A stretch of 64,000 nucleotides of DNA. It comes from Scalesia atractyloides. Taxonomy: Eukaryota; Streptophyta; Magnoliopsida; Asterales; Asteraceae. The notes beneath the pieces are model-generated. The model made no database searches. It saw only the letters and a program-made list of their open reading frames with translations, and was not told where the DNA came from. Below are positions 1 through 11,312 of this stretch, piece after piece (position 1 is the stretch's first letter; every line of letters begins with the position of its first letter). The DNA lies in the NCBI GenBank assembly GCA_947069175.1, contig CAMTDV010000030.1, forward strand, positions 98,604,411 to 98,668,410. Reading direction: 5' to 3'. The translations under genes and the position numbers were made by a program.

Positions 1-11
1 TGTTATTATCC

Positions 12-390
12 TATATATTAATAATACAACATTGTGAATAGTACTTTTTATATTATAATAATATATCGTTTTTAAAGACTTATTATTTTAATACTATAAT
101 AATAATTATTTTCTTTACTTTTAAAGTTGGATAAGCTTTTTTTAAAACTAAAATAGGTATTGAGTTAATACCTAATAGGCTTAAGTTATAAATTTTGAGA
201 TTTATATATTAATAATACAACCTTGTGAATAGTGCTTTTTATATTATAATAATATATCGTTTTTAAAGACTTATTATTTTAATACTATAATAATTATTTT
301 CTTTACTTTTTAAGTTGGATAAGCTTTTTTTAAAACTAAAATAGGTATTGAGTTAATACCTAATAGGCTTAAGTTATAAATTTTGAGATT
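12..390. repeat. Tandem duplication, two ~190-bp AT-rich units
   Basis: Positions 12-202 are repeated almost exactly at 203-390 (period 191). The copies differ by a few substitutions and a 3-bp difference in an AAT run. No coding potential. The unit begins with TATATATTAATAATACAA and ends with AAATTTTGAGATT. It lies about 300 bp past the stop of the NLR pseudogene. Family unknown. Confidence 0.9.
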
Positions 391-686
391 GATAGTTTTA
401 AATGGGCCTAAATATAATTTTCTGTCTTATATGGTTTTTCTATTTTAAAAAATATATATAACATATATATAGATTTTTTTTTCATCTAGACCAAACAGGT
501 CTTTCTTTAGAAACATTTTTATTCATTTTATTACAATTATTCCTTAGCTTGATCCAAGGACAGACTGGTGACCAGAAATAAAGAACCATCAGCATTGAAA
601 AGCATACCTGTTAGTTCGGTTCGGATTGTTAGTTTCAATAGAATGCTTGTTTGGACAGGTCGGTTCGAAGGAAGAACTGTTTCAAT
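391..686. other. Non-coding stretch downstream of the NLR pseudogene
   Basis: AT-rich DNA with no reading frame of interest. It would hold the 3' untranslated region of the minus-strand NLR relic. A short run rich in GGTTCGG/CGGTTCG near 616-668 resembles the cryptically simple repeats seen elsewhere in the window. Confidence 0.5.
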
Positions 687-3600
687 TTAGATACAAGTAT
701 TAGTCCTTAGACAAAACAAAATGTTAATTGGCATTGTCATACGAGTAAAGGCGTAAATCATTGAAAAAGGAGAGAGTGACCTGTGGCTTAGCTTTCGGCA
801 GATGCCCGCCCGTGTGTCAATACAAGGGACATCTGATATGAGGGGCCAGTAACACCCTCTTGTACTGCATCTTTCAATCAGATTTGGACAATTCCTGATT
901 CTAAAACTCAAAAGTGAAGGCAACAACATGTCGGGTAGATCCATCAAATTTGGACAATCAAAAAAATAAAGATGTTCGAGGGAAGTGAGGTGTTGGAATC
1001 CCATTGAAACTGATTCCAGTTCCGTAAATTCACCTATTTTAAGAGAGGTAAGAGATGAAGGAAGAAGACGAGAAAACTGACTGCACGTACTCACATCTTC
1101 CCCGTATAAGGTTAGATCGAAGAGTGAAGTCGGAAAATTCTGTGGGCCCCACTCTGAGATGGGTTTCTTCAACCTCCCTATTTTTAAGGAAAGCAATTTG
1201 GGAGGCCAAAAGCCACGAGGTAAAGACGCATCCATACTTGGACAATATGTTATTCCAAGATGCTTTAGCGAGGTTAAACCGGGCAACTCATTGTCAGGAA
1301 ATGACTCGAGACATTCACAACTTTCTATTCTCAAGTTGGTGAGGTGAACCAAGTAATTGAGTTCAATGATTGATTTAAGATTTGGCCAACCACTTATCCA
1401 TAAAGTTGACTTGAGCTTCCGCCCTCCTGTTGGCAACGAGATAGTTGTAATTGAAGTACAAGACCAGACCGCCAAAAACTCAACGCTATCTGGGCTACTA
1501 CATTGCACCATACTATGACAATCCCGTACGTTCAACACCCTAAGAGAAGTTACGAGGTTGCTCCTGGAGTTATCCTCCTCTTTCTCTCCTAACCTCACCA
1601 ATTTACAACAATACAACATGTGCAAGGTACTTAAATTCACAAGAACCTTACTTGCAACTGCCACTGATTCCCACAAGTATCTTATTTCATTACACCCCCG
1701 TATGATTAATATCTCAACTGACCCGAGATACTCTATAACACCTTTCCACACCACATCATTAAGTCCCGAAATAGATTCTATTTCCAACTTGGTGACCGGT
1801 GAAGCTATGTGAACTAGACGTCTCAACACACCACTATCGCATTCAATTATTCTCAGAACCTTTAATGAAGGTAGTGCTTCAAGTGAGACGTCGGACAAAT
1901 TAGGACAATTTATTATAAGCAGCTCTTTTAGGCAAGGAAACACAACCCCAATGTTTGTCGACCATTTCTCCCACCTTGGCATATGTACAAAACCTAAAAT
2001 TTCAAGTGATGTGAATCCAAGACGAGTCCCAAGTAACTCCTGGCCCACAACTTTCACCCCATCCAAGCCTTCAATAAACAACTTCTTAAGTGATGGTAGC
2101 TGCCCAAGAGGCGGTAGAGATGTACACTTTTTACAGTCACGTATTGACACACGCTTCAAGTTAAGAAACGAGGGATCCGCAACCCAACTTGGGAACTTTA
2201 AAGCCCCATATGAGCTAATTCTGAGTTGTTTTAAATAATCGTTATGAGGATTGAGCTCATTCAGGACTTCCTCTTCGAGCATTTCGTTTTGTGAACCATC
2301 TACCACCTCGCTCCATACAACCTCCAAGTCAGCAAGTCTCTTTTGTGAAAAGCTCGCCTCCCGTGCCTGTATTGCATTTTGCACTTTGTCCAAACCCACA
2401 ATGGAAATTTTCCACATAGATTCTCGAAGTCTTTAAGTTTGTTTATTTCAAATCCGCTTTCACCTCCAATAATGATCTTGGAGAGAGTTTGTATGCTTTT
2501 CAACTCATCAATCCCTAAGGGCATCTGATCCAAACGCGGAGTGTCACTAATGTCAAGATGCCGCAAGTTTATAAGCTTTAAGAAGTTGTTTGGCAACTTA
2601 GCTAAATTACCACAACCAGCTACTATCAATGTCTGTAAGTTGTAGAGATTACAAACATTTTCCGGTAAATGTCTGATTGCAGTTCAACTTAGCTAAATTA
2701 CCACAACCAGCTACTATCAATGTCTGTAAGTTGTAGAGATTACAAACATTTTCCGGTAAATGTCTGATTGCAGTTCGAGATAGATTAAGATACCTCAAGT
2801 GCCTCAAAGTACCAACAGACTCTGGCACCTCACTTATACCAAAATCAGTCAAACGCAAAACCCTTTACGACGGTAACTCGGGAAGCAATTCAACCAAAAT
2901 CTTACTCGATAAGTAGAAGCTTTGCCAACTTTCTACCACCCTAGCAGGGGTTGCTAAGAAAGTTCTCAACCTTTTAGCTCCTTTAAGTACCTCAAACTTC
3001 TTGTCAGCTACATATTCCTCTCGAACAAATGACATATGGTGATACTTTTCAAGTGCTTCCTTCCTTATATCCTTGTCCATCTCATTTTTTAATCTAAAAA
3101 AGAACTCGCCACCAACAAACGTTGCCAAGTCATTCATGAGGTCATGCATTACAAACAATGATTTATTATTAAGAGCATGTTGAAAAAATGACCTTGACAA
3201 CAACTCGTCAAAGCATTTTTGACCAAAACGTTCTTCTTTGGAATCACTTGGAGTTAACTGGAGCAAAAACCCTTCTGCCATCCATAATTGAACTAGTTCC
3301 TCCTTGTCAAACAAGAAGTCCTTGGGGAACAAGGAGCAATAAGCAAACAACTGCTTCAGAGGGGCAGAAAGGTCATTGTAGCTTTGAATAATGGCCGGAA
3401 TAATTCCACTACATCCTCTAACCTCCATATCTCACTATTTAGAACTTCTTCCCAGTATTCTTCTTCATCTTGTTTTGTCCTTAATAATCTCCCAAGTGCA
3501 ACCAAAGCCAACGGCAAACCATCACATTTTTTCACGATACCTTCACCATGTTTTTTGAGTGATAAATGTGAATCGAAGTTATTTACACCTAATGCATGTA

Positions 3601-4612
3601 TTGCAACTAAAGATAAAGCATCCTCATCTGACAGGCTCTCCAATTGCTGGATTAGATGATTGTAACCCAACTTTTTGAGCAACTGATGCTTCCGTGTTGT
3701 CATGATGATTTTACTCCCTGGAGCACATGCATGAAACGGGCCTACTAGTGTTTCCCAATCCTCATAACTTTCACTCCACACATCATCTAATACCAAAAGA
3801 AATCTCTTCTCCCTTAGCTGATTTTTAAGATCTACTTGAAGCAGATTTAAATCTGCAAATTCCTTGTTTACCCCTGCCACAGATTGAAAGATAACTTTGC
3901 TTATACCATAGCTATCAAACTCATCTGAAACACAAACCCACGCCTTGAGTTGGAAGTGATCCTTGACTTGCTTTTCATCATACAACAGTCTAGCTAGAGT
4001 AGTTTTACCCACCCCGCCCATACCAACTATGGGAACAATGCTAAAGTTTTGATCACATGGTTCATTTAGCAGTGATTGGTGGACCAAGGCCTCTTTCTCA
4101 GCTTGTCGTCCAACAATACTAGATGCATGGACTATAGAGGTTTGTAATCTTCTATTTATATTTTTCGACTTAGTTTCCTCTTTCGCAACTAAACCAAGAG
4201 TAGCTTTATCCTCTATTAGATCTTGTAACTTAGTAGTAATATCATGTATCTTGTCCTTCATCATCCTGGTCCATAATGAATGCTTTGAAAAAGGATTTGA
4301 GAAGAACTTTCTTACTTTGCTGGTATGGGCTTCTGATTTGTCGGTGAACTCACGATGCATAGCTTCGGTTGCTATATCGCCCAGTATATCGTCTATGTCG
4401 TACGCCAAATGTTGGAGATCATTCAACCACCGTTTCACAGACTGAATGGTTATCTCTTTTTGAGCAGCATCAGCAAGCACATCTTGGATCTAGTATAATG
4501 ACTTCTTTATCTAAGAATTAATATCATTGTATGGAGCAAGTTTCTCCAAAGCTGCAGAGGCCAGCTTCTCAAAGATCACAGATAGAAAGGCAGAAAGCAT
4601 GATTTCAGACAT
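687..4612 (-). pseudogene. CC-NB-ARC-LRR (CNL) disease-resistance pseudogene, RPP13-like/RGC type
   Basis: The intact family member would be an intracellular immune receptor of about 1,250 residues. Reading on the minus strand from ATG 4612: MSEIMLSAFLSVIFEKLAS starts a coiled-coil domain that meets in-frame TAG at 4513-4511 and again at 4492-4490, then resumes as IQDVLADAAQKE. The NB-ARC domain follows with P-loop GMGGVGKTT (4024-3998), kinase-2 LLVLDDVW (3799-3776), RNBS-B GSKIIMTTR and GLPLAL (3520-3503). A frameshift near 3405-3428 moves to the frame carrying CSLFPKDF and MHD (3149-3141). A TAA (2867-2865) interrupts LPS-stop-RVLRL. In the LRR a 91-bp tandem duplication (2594-2775) and a probable 1-bp loss near 2405 (ENLCGK/ISIVGLDK) shift frame again. 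The last 576 codons (2417-687) are open and contain many leucine-rich repeats. No introns are evident. It is almost certainly not translated as one receptor; a truncated NB-ARC or LRR product cannot be excluded. Confidence 0.96.
2594..2775. repeat. Perfect 91-bp tandem duplication inside the LRR region
   Basis: 2594-2684 and 2685-2775 are identical at all 91 positions. The unit encodes an LRR segment (NLYNLQTLIVAGCGNLAKL on the minus strand). Because 91 is not a multiple of three, it breaks the reading frame. Perfect identity suggests it arose recently compared with the substitution-type lesions. Confidence 0.97.
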
Positions 4613-4681
4613 TGATTTTGGTCAGATTGTTGAAATTTGTGTAGATGTTTCAGTCATTTGATTTATCTATTATCATCTTGT

Positions 4682-4728
4682 GGTCAACCAATTGGCTAAT
4701 TAGAAAAGGAGTTGACCTGGGGTCAACC
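4682..4728 (-). promoter_or_regulatory. Cluster of three W-boxes upstream of the NLR start
   Basis: Three TTGAC cores lie within about 50 bp: GGTCAACC at 4682-4689, TTGACC at 4712-4717 and GGTCAACC at 4721-4728. They sit 70-115 bp upstream of the NLR ATG at 4612. W-boxes are the binding sites of WRKY factors and are common in defence-gene promoters. A G-box CACGTG lies farther upstream at 4896-4901. Function is inferred from motif and position only. Confidence 0.55.
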
Positions 4729-4740
4729 ATTAAAAAGTCA

Positions 4741-5399
4741 TCCCTCTTGTCACATTTTCATGCCAATGGTACTACATAATAATAACTAAACCATAACCGA
4801 AATAAATAAAACCCATTGTGTAACAGATGTCACTATATAGTTTATATTTATAAATTACCGAATTTATAGTATATAAAAAGTAAACCTATGGAGGACACGT
4901 GTCGTATTACTATGCATCCTCAGAATTGTTTTCCCGCCCTTTTTTTTTGCTCTAATTTAGGTTATATCTTGTAGGTTTACATATCGGTTATTTTAGTCAA
5001 CCAAACCGAAACGACCCAAACACCACCTAGTCAAAACCCTTTCGACATCATAAGATCTCAAATTTCATACCCGAGAAGCATCACAACCATGGGTAGCACT
5101 GCCTTATCAAACTTAACTGTGTACATATTCCAGAATATAGAAGCGCTAGTCTCTCTCTGCCCCGTTGATCTGCCGCCACACACCACAACGACGCCAACAG
5201 CCGCCACAGGCAACATCACAAAAACCAGGTGTCAATCGGATCATCTCTAACCTTTATTCGCTATACACATCTTAAAATTTTTGAGGATAATCAGCTCGCA
5301 AGTCCTGTCCAGTGGGCTCGGTCCCAGCCTATAATTGCAGCAAGTCTGTAGTTCATCTCCTTAGCCGAGCCTAACGGTGTTGCTGTTTTGCAGATCTAT
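4741..5399. other. Intergenic region between NLR relic and copia relic
   Basis: No convincing gene. An ATG at 5090 opens a short frame of about 47 codons ending at a possible splice donor near 5228, in proline/threonine-rich sequence; I do not recognise it. A CT/pyrimidine-rich stretch occurs near 5145-5165. Confidence 0.4.
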
Positions 5400-5990
5400 C
5401 GATGGATTGTTGTTTAGTTCATCCTCAAAGACGTCCGTTGGTAGAACCAATCCACTATAGTCACAAGGACTGCTTCATTGTTTTCTTGAGGGATTTTAGT
5501 CAAGTTATCCCTAATAATGAAGTCTACCCATTCAGGTTCCTTTCCTCCAACCGCATTCATTTATTCTTCCTAATTCCATTAATCTTTTTTTAAGAATTTG
5601 ACATACCTACTGATGCTACTTCGTTTAGTAGTACGATCAACAAATCAACATGCTTTTGATCATTCCTCAACGCCTAAGTATACCATTTTAACGCTTCCAT
5701 CATCCAATTTGGTTAGATCATTTGATGGTAATCCGAAAACCCTTAATTTTTTTAGATTAGGTTTTCTACCTTTTAGTGCTTCAAAAGGTGTAGTGTTTGT
5801 CAGTGCTTTAGTTGGAATTTTATTCAACACATGTATGGTATGCCTTACGGCTTCACCCCAAAGTTTTGAGGCATTGACAAAGCCTTATTAAACTTCCGAG
5901 TAGTAGTTTTCTTTTCTACGCTCAACTACACCATTATGTTGTAGTGAGTAGGGTGCTCTAAGTTGTCTAACCACACCAAGAGTCTGCCAA
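5400..5990 (-). mobile_element. Ty1/copia retrotransposon relic (integrase C-terminal part)
   Basis: On the minus strand, broken frames read RAPYSLQHNGVVERRKEN (near 5975-5915) and then LWGEAVRHTIHVLNKIPTKA with TPFEALKGRKPNLKKLRVFG (about 5866-5700). These match the conserved copia integrase block (YSPQQNGVVER..., LWGEAV..., P.E...G.KP.L..LRVFG). Frameshifts and stops separate the pieces, and no reverse transcriptase or LTRs are recognisable beside it. It lies just past the 3' end of the LSD1-like gene. Confidence 0.85.
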
Positions 5991-6373
5991 CATGATACCC
6001 AAGAAACTCTGACAACGACAACAAAACAAAGACAAAACAAAGAAAGAAATGCAACACTTAAGAACACTAGTACAACAAGAATCACTCAATTTGATTGAGC
6101 TCCGTACACAAGCACACGGTTGAACCCATAAACCTAAACTTATCTGTTTAATCCATAATATATAATCAAACTGTATTCTCAACAAACAGAATCATCAATC
6201 AAATCGAACCCCAAAGGCGTGCCCTCTCGACACACACGATGTCCCCCTCTCGACTAAAAGAACACATCAAATCCTCAATTTTTCCTCTTACAACAATGCG
6301 AAAATGATATGACCATTTTTCCTTTATATTACTATACACATTACAACATCAAAAGCAAGCCATTATTACTCAT

Positions 6374-9300
6374 TTACTTGATCGCCTTCTTCTCGGTTGT
6401 TACCCCGACAACAACGTTGCTTACCTTAATCAACGCAAAAGAAAACAAACGTTAGAAAAAGCGTGATTAGGATAAATATGAGGAAAATACTAGCAACGAA
6501 GAGAAATATACCAATTTTCCACTCTCGTCAACAGACATGGGATTCTCAACGACTACGGTTTGGTTGTGAGAGGGAGGCGTTGGCTGCAGAAAATATCAAA
6601 CGTGGTTTAAAATGGTTATAATCTGTCATGCAAAACTGTTAATCTATAACTGAATCTATGCTGAACTAAAGAAAACGTTAATTGGACCAAACTGCATTGA
6701 ACTTGACAACGATTGTAACTGTGTGTAACATAACCAGTATCTTTAACGAACCAATAAACCACATATAACTTGAACTAAAATGGACTGAACTCGGCAGGTG
6801 TTGCAGTTGTATGTATCTAGATTTTAATTATTTTTTTAGAGTAAAGTACACAGATGGTCACGGTGGTTAACTAAAATTTTGGATTTTGTCCCTAGCTTTT
6901 TTTAAAGTAGACGAATGGTCTTTGTGGTTTGCACTTTGTAACGCATTTAGTCCCCAACTTTGCCAAAAGTACACGAATGGTCCCTGTGGTTTGCACTTTG
7001 TAACGCATTTAGTCACTAAACGTTGGGGACTAAATGCGTTACAAAAATGCAACTCACAAGGACCATCTGTGTACTTTTGGCAAAAGTTGGGGATTAAATA
7101 CGTTACAAAGTGCAAACATGTGTTGTTTTCTCATTTTTTGCCTATACTTGGTTAATTTGGCATAAAAGGTGAGCAAAAACTCACAGTAGAAACACGGGGC
7201 ATTGATCCGGATTTGACCCGTCAACACACCCATCAAGAGCACAGGTAATAGGTAACATGGTAAAATCTCTCTATATTCACCGATAAAACAGAATGACAAA
7301 ACCACTCAGAATAGAAGTCAATGGCCAAAAACATGGACAAAGTCAAACATGTGTTGTTTTCTCATTTTTAGCCTATACTCGGTTAATTTGGCAAAAGAGA
7401 AGAAACAGGAACTCACGGTAGAAACAGGGGCATTGATCCTGATGTTGCGGTTCCATTTGGTCGCACCGGAACCGGAATTCTTCCACTGCTCATCTGCAAT
7501 AAATTAAAAAAAAATACAAAAAAGAAACCCCCTCTATCAATGCAAATGAAACTGTATCATACTCTAGCGTTTGCGTGTGTGTATGAGTGTGTGTCTTGTA
7601 TCATAGGTTTTACGATTTCCAGACAAGACGATAGATTGGTTATTGTACTCACATTAACATTTGTAATATACTGACATACTGCACATTTAACTGATGGAGC
7701 ACCGTATGGATACATCAGCGTAGTTCTGCAATTTCCACAATTTACTTGAGCAAGCTGATTGGCAACTGTCAAACAAATATATACAAAAGCATTAAACAAT
7801 ATTCTATATACAAAAGCATTAAAAAAATTCTGTTAAAAATAAATATATACACACACGTCATACCTGGTGCGAGATTCACAGTATGACAACAAGAGCATCT
7901 GACACTTGTAGCACCGCGTGTATACATTAGCAATGTGCGACAACGTCCACAAATCAGTTGATCCATTTCCATGCCTATTGATACGGTTATAAAAATAAAC
8001 AATATTATACATGGTGATATAATCATAGAGATCATGCCATTTTAAAGTACCGAAACTTTCAGAAAATAAGACCCCTCAAATCATGAAAATGAAATTTAAT
8101 TGTTTGGGCGACCTCAGACATACATAATTGATAATCCCTTACAACAGACTACATATTCAAGAACTATTATGCAATCACCGATAACTAAACTTGAAAAATA
8201 AACTAAGCCCCACAAATTATGACCACAAAAGAAAATATCATATAAACAGTTTGGATAAGCAATCTCTAACATCCACAAAACAGAATCAATACGTAGTTTT
8301 AATAAGCAATCCCAAACGACCCCTGATAACATTATCCTAAAACCAATGTCTATTTTAATAAGCAATCCCTAACGACCTCAAAAAGAACTTACATTCCCAA
8401 AATATATTAGTTGAGCTATGCAGTTAACGCGGTAAAAAATCAGATATCGGTCAAGGACCGATATTTGAGATATAGGTTATCGCGGTGGGATATCATGCAG
8501 GATTGATATATATAGCAATTTAACACTAGCAATCCAATATACTCTCCTACAATTAACAAATTAACCTTTTGAAACTTGCAAAACACTAACAATTGTAGCA
8601 AGTAGGAACTGATTAAGACTTAAAACACTAACAATTAACAACTAAGACTTAGGGGCTGTTTGGCAACTTCTGAATGGTTAAGTGTTGAACCAGTAAGAGA
8701 TCTGAATCATCAAGTGCTGAACCAATAAGAGGTTTGAACCATTAAGAGCCAGTATAATGCTTAACCGTTCAGAGACAAATGTCTGACCAATTCAGATTAG
8801 AGGTCTTAACCATTCAGACTCAATAAAATGCTTAACCATTCAGAGGCAAATGTCTGAACCATTCAGACATTTGCTTGCGAAACAAACAGTCTGAACCATT
8901 AAGTGTTGAACCAGTAAGAGGTCTGAACCATTAAGTGCTGAACCAGTAAGAGGTCTGAACCATTCGTGCTGAACCAGTAAGAGGTCTGAACCATTAAGAG
9001 CCTCATTAAGAGGTAAACAAACAGCCCTTAAAACACCAATAAGAAGAAAGACGAACGGTAGAACTATGAAGAAAGGTACTAATATCAGGATAATCAGTGA
9101 TATTTGTCAATATCGCCAATAATATCGGTACCAATATTTTACATGGGGATCGATGACCGATATATCACCTACATTAACTGCATAGGTTAAGAGTCCAAAA
9201 AATTTATAAACTGCACACTTATCATCACAAAGATAAAGAGTCTGGCTTGCATAAAAGATAATCAACATCAAGTTAATCACCCCCCCCCCCACACACACAC

Positions 9301-9766
9301 ACACAACATAAAGAAAGGAAAAAAACTCAGCACAAGAAACCTTACAAAAGAGATAAGATAAGAAGATGATGCCACTTCAAATTATATTTTTTAAAGGAGA
9401 TAAAGGAGTGCCAAAGTTATATTTTTTATTCTTACAACATAATTTTTATAACTTATCCACTAAAACCTGTGTTTAATCCGTGTTTCTTGTCAAACACGTT
9501 TCTTTTTTCTACATTCTTCACCTTCTAGTCTATCAGCAACTGTTCTATACGTGTCCTATATGTACAAACTTTGACTTCTTCAACCAGCAGCAACTGCCCT
9601 AAATATCCAGATATTGACCAAAACAAAAGTCAAAATAAAGAAAAATGGCCATACCAGGAGGAGGAACAGAGGTAACAGCATTACACAATGCACAACACAC
9701 ATTAGAAGCTCCTCTTGGATACAACAATATGCTTCTGCATCCACTGCACACTATCTGACTCTGCAT
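6374..9766 (-). CDS. LSD1: LSD1-like zinc-finger protein (negative regulator of cell death), six coding exons
   Basis: The Arabidopsis LSD1 family comprises small nuclear/cytosolic proteins with three LSD1-type zinc fingers (CxxCRxxLLYxxGAxxVxCxxC) that restrain superoxide-triggered cell death. Coding exons on the minus strand: 9766-9655 (MQSQIVCSGCRSILLYPRGA, finger 1), 7974-7864 (finger 2, CGRCRTLLMYTRGATSVRC), 7765-7653 (finger 3, CGNCRTTLMYPYGAPSVKC), 7493-7417 (MSSGRIPVPVRPNGTA), 6583-6512 (PTPPSHNQTVVVENPMSVDE) and 6424-6374 (VSNVVVGVTTEKKAIK, stop). All borders are GT/AG. The C-terminal ENPMSVDESGKLVSNVVVGV block places it with LSD1 rather than LOL1. Exon 4 appears one base short: as written it enters exon 5 in the wrong frame and reaches a stop after about ten codons, whereas an in-frame gene would give about 178 aa. 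It may be a damaged allele, a sequence error, or rescued by skipping exon 4, since exons 3 and 5 join in frame. Confidence 0.92.
6584..7416 (-). other. LSD1-like intron 4 with fold-back element and partial exon duplicate
   Basis: This intron carries an AT-rich fold-back element (6838-7110) and, at about 7111-7205, a near-copy of sequence found at about 7343-7441 that includes the last ~20 bases of exon 4 with its splice donor. The duplicate reads GGATCAATGCCCCGTGTTTC before the donor; exon 4 itself lacks the G after CCCC. Confidence 0.8.
6838..7110. mobile_element. Fold-back (MITE-like) element in LSD1-like intron 4
   Basis: Arms at about 6960-7014 and 7028-7083 are imperfect inverted copies (AAGTACACGAATGGTCC... 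against ...GGACCATCTGTGTACTTTT) around a short loop. A further partial copy of the arm lies at 6838-6950. The style (agagtaaa-start, 'gtacacagatggtcc' arms) matches a fold-back type found twice more in this window (15468-15792 and 36187-36545), though the sequences differ. Confidence 0.7.
8651..9028. mobile_element. Tourist/PIF-Harbinger-like MITE with internal minisatellite, in LSD1-like intron 1
   Basis: Ends are GGGGCTGTTTG (from 8652) and CAAACAGCCC (to 9027), flanked on both sides by TTA/TTA. A 3-bp TTA/TAA target duplication with a G-rich TIR is the hallmark of Tourist-type MITEs. The interior consists largely of degenerate ~32-bp units (CTGAACCATTAAGTGCTG, AACCAGTAAGAGGT) repeated several times, for example 8890-9000. 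Confidence 0.7.
9280..9304. repeat. C-run plus (CA)n microsatellite
   Basis: A run of ten or so C followed by (CA)9 within the first coding intron of the LSD1-like gene. Simple repeat. Confidence 0.95.
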
Positions 9767-9955
9767 ATTTATCTGCAAAATTCAAACAATTCACACAATT
9801 TTAACCTAATTTTTTTATAAACTTTGAAATTGAAATCAGAAATTTGAAATTATGTCATACTATTCATTAAATTTTTAGCTGATTGTGATTGATGGATCGA
9901 ATTGAGGGATTGTCGTTTGATTTGGTGGATATAATTGGGATTAAATTGAAATTAC

Positions 9956-10085
9956 CTTGTTGAATTGATGGATCTTGATGAAATTGATGTGATGAAGTGA
10001 TTATTTTCCAGATTTGTGTGGGGATTTAGTGGTCATTGAGATGAGATGAGAATCGGGTTCGATGATGATGAAAAGAGGGATTTTA
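9956..10085 (-). other. Probable 5' non-coding exon and promoter-proximal region of the LSD1-like gene
   Basis: On the minus strand a pyrimidine-rich stretch (TCATCATCATCGAACCCG...) ends CAACAAG at 9956 followed by a good donor GTAATTTC. An acceptor TTTTGCAG lies just before ATAAATATG at 9772-9764, so the start codon sits six bases into the second exon. The start near 10085 is a guess. Confidence 0.5.
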
Positions 10086-10089
10086 TGAA

Positions 10090-10639
10090 TGAGGGTAAAA
10101 GGGGTCTTTTTATTGTGTTCTTCTTCGGATTGTGATTGGGTGGATTATAATATTATTATTAAATTCTGTTTCTAAATGAGGATTTTATCTTGTAAGAGAA
10201 TTTTGAAAAATAAAAAAAAAAATTAAATCCGTTACTTATTTAGTTTTTATTTTTTTTACGACCAACAAAATTTATTTTATAAAACAAAGGACCAACAACG
10301 TGTTAGCCCACACCAAAACGGTACTTATTTATTAGGCAGTGTCATCTATGAGAATCCTTGAAAATTTAAAGGCCATGTGCGAGAATAGGAAAAACGGACC
10401 TCTAAAATATAATAACTTGTATATAAATTTCATAGATTTCAATCGGCAGTTCCTAGCGTTGTTCTCACCATTCACTTTTTCAATCGATGGTCGCAATTTG
10501 ATCAGCCGTAGCCTTCACCCTTTCGTCTGAGTTTGTCAATCCAATTGTCGGTTTTTTTTCTGTTGCTGCTACTCACGAGTTTTGATTAATTGGGTTTTAA
10601 AGTGTGATTTAAAACTGTAGGTCCACTTGGAGGATCAAG
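10090..10639. other. Intergenic region upstream of the LSD1-like gene
   Basis: AT-rich DNA. A short frame at 10339-10530 has no recognisable features. Expected to contain the LSD1-like promoter near its left end; I see no unambiguous TATA box. Confidence 0.4.
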
Positions 10640-11312
10640 ATTAACCTACTTCCTTGTTGTCAAACACACACACGAGTGCGAAATCCAAGTGTGTATCCAA
10701 ACCAAAGCAAGAGCACAACCAATATAACAAAAGATATAACTTGAAAGATTCACTATATTGATTTTAGAGAGACCCAGTACATAAACTCTTAAACCAAACT
10801 GGTTATCTCTCACTCTGCACTCTTACAGAACCCAAATAACATGTGTGGGTATTTATAGGCCATGACCCAGCTAACCCATGAAAAATAGGCATGCCCTACA
10901 AAGAACAGGCCAGGCCCATGAAGAATGAGGTTCTTCGTGGCGTGACCCACGAACAACCAAGAAGTCCTGCGAAGAAGGTTCTTCGTGAAACCATTGAAAT
11001 GGTTCTTCGTAGAACACAAAAATAAAAAAACATTCTTCCTTGACTCATAGCTATACACACCCATGCATGTAATTGCATGGGTTCTTCGTAGGAACATGTT
11101 TGGAATGAGAATTCACATGATGACATCATAATGGTGATGTCATCATGATAATGTCATCAACCAAGCGACTCGTTCTCGCAACGTAAATCTCGGTTCGTAC
11201 GACGGAGGAACGTCGTCGACTTCGGTCTCGAACCGAACCGAAATGAGCCGAACCTAACCGAACCTAACTGAGCCGCATCCACACAAATATGCATCAACAA
11301 ACTCCCCCTTGG
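10640..11312 (-). mobile_element. Copia-type LTR (copy 1) with adjacent polypurine tract
   Basis: On the minus strand the unit begins TGTTGATGCATATTTGTGTG at 11299 and runs to about 10655. Just upstream on that strand (11312-11300) lies CCAAGGGGGAGTTT, a typical polypurine tract, so this is the 3' LTR in minus orientation. It contains several GGTTCTTCGT/ACGAAGAA inverted motifs and a run of TGATGACATCATnnTGATGTCATC. It is about 90% identical by eye to the copy at 12167-12701. The left boundary is approximate. Confidence 0.7.

Noticed and set aside
7054..7305. Separate small protein overlapping the LSD1-like intron
   Set aside because: It covers the fold-back element and the duplicated exon end; no independent support.
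8890..9000. CRISPR-like regular repeats
   Set aside because: Units are contiguous with no unique spacers, in a plant MITE; an ordinary minisatellite.
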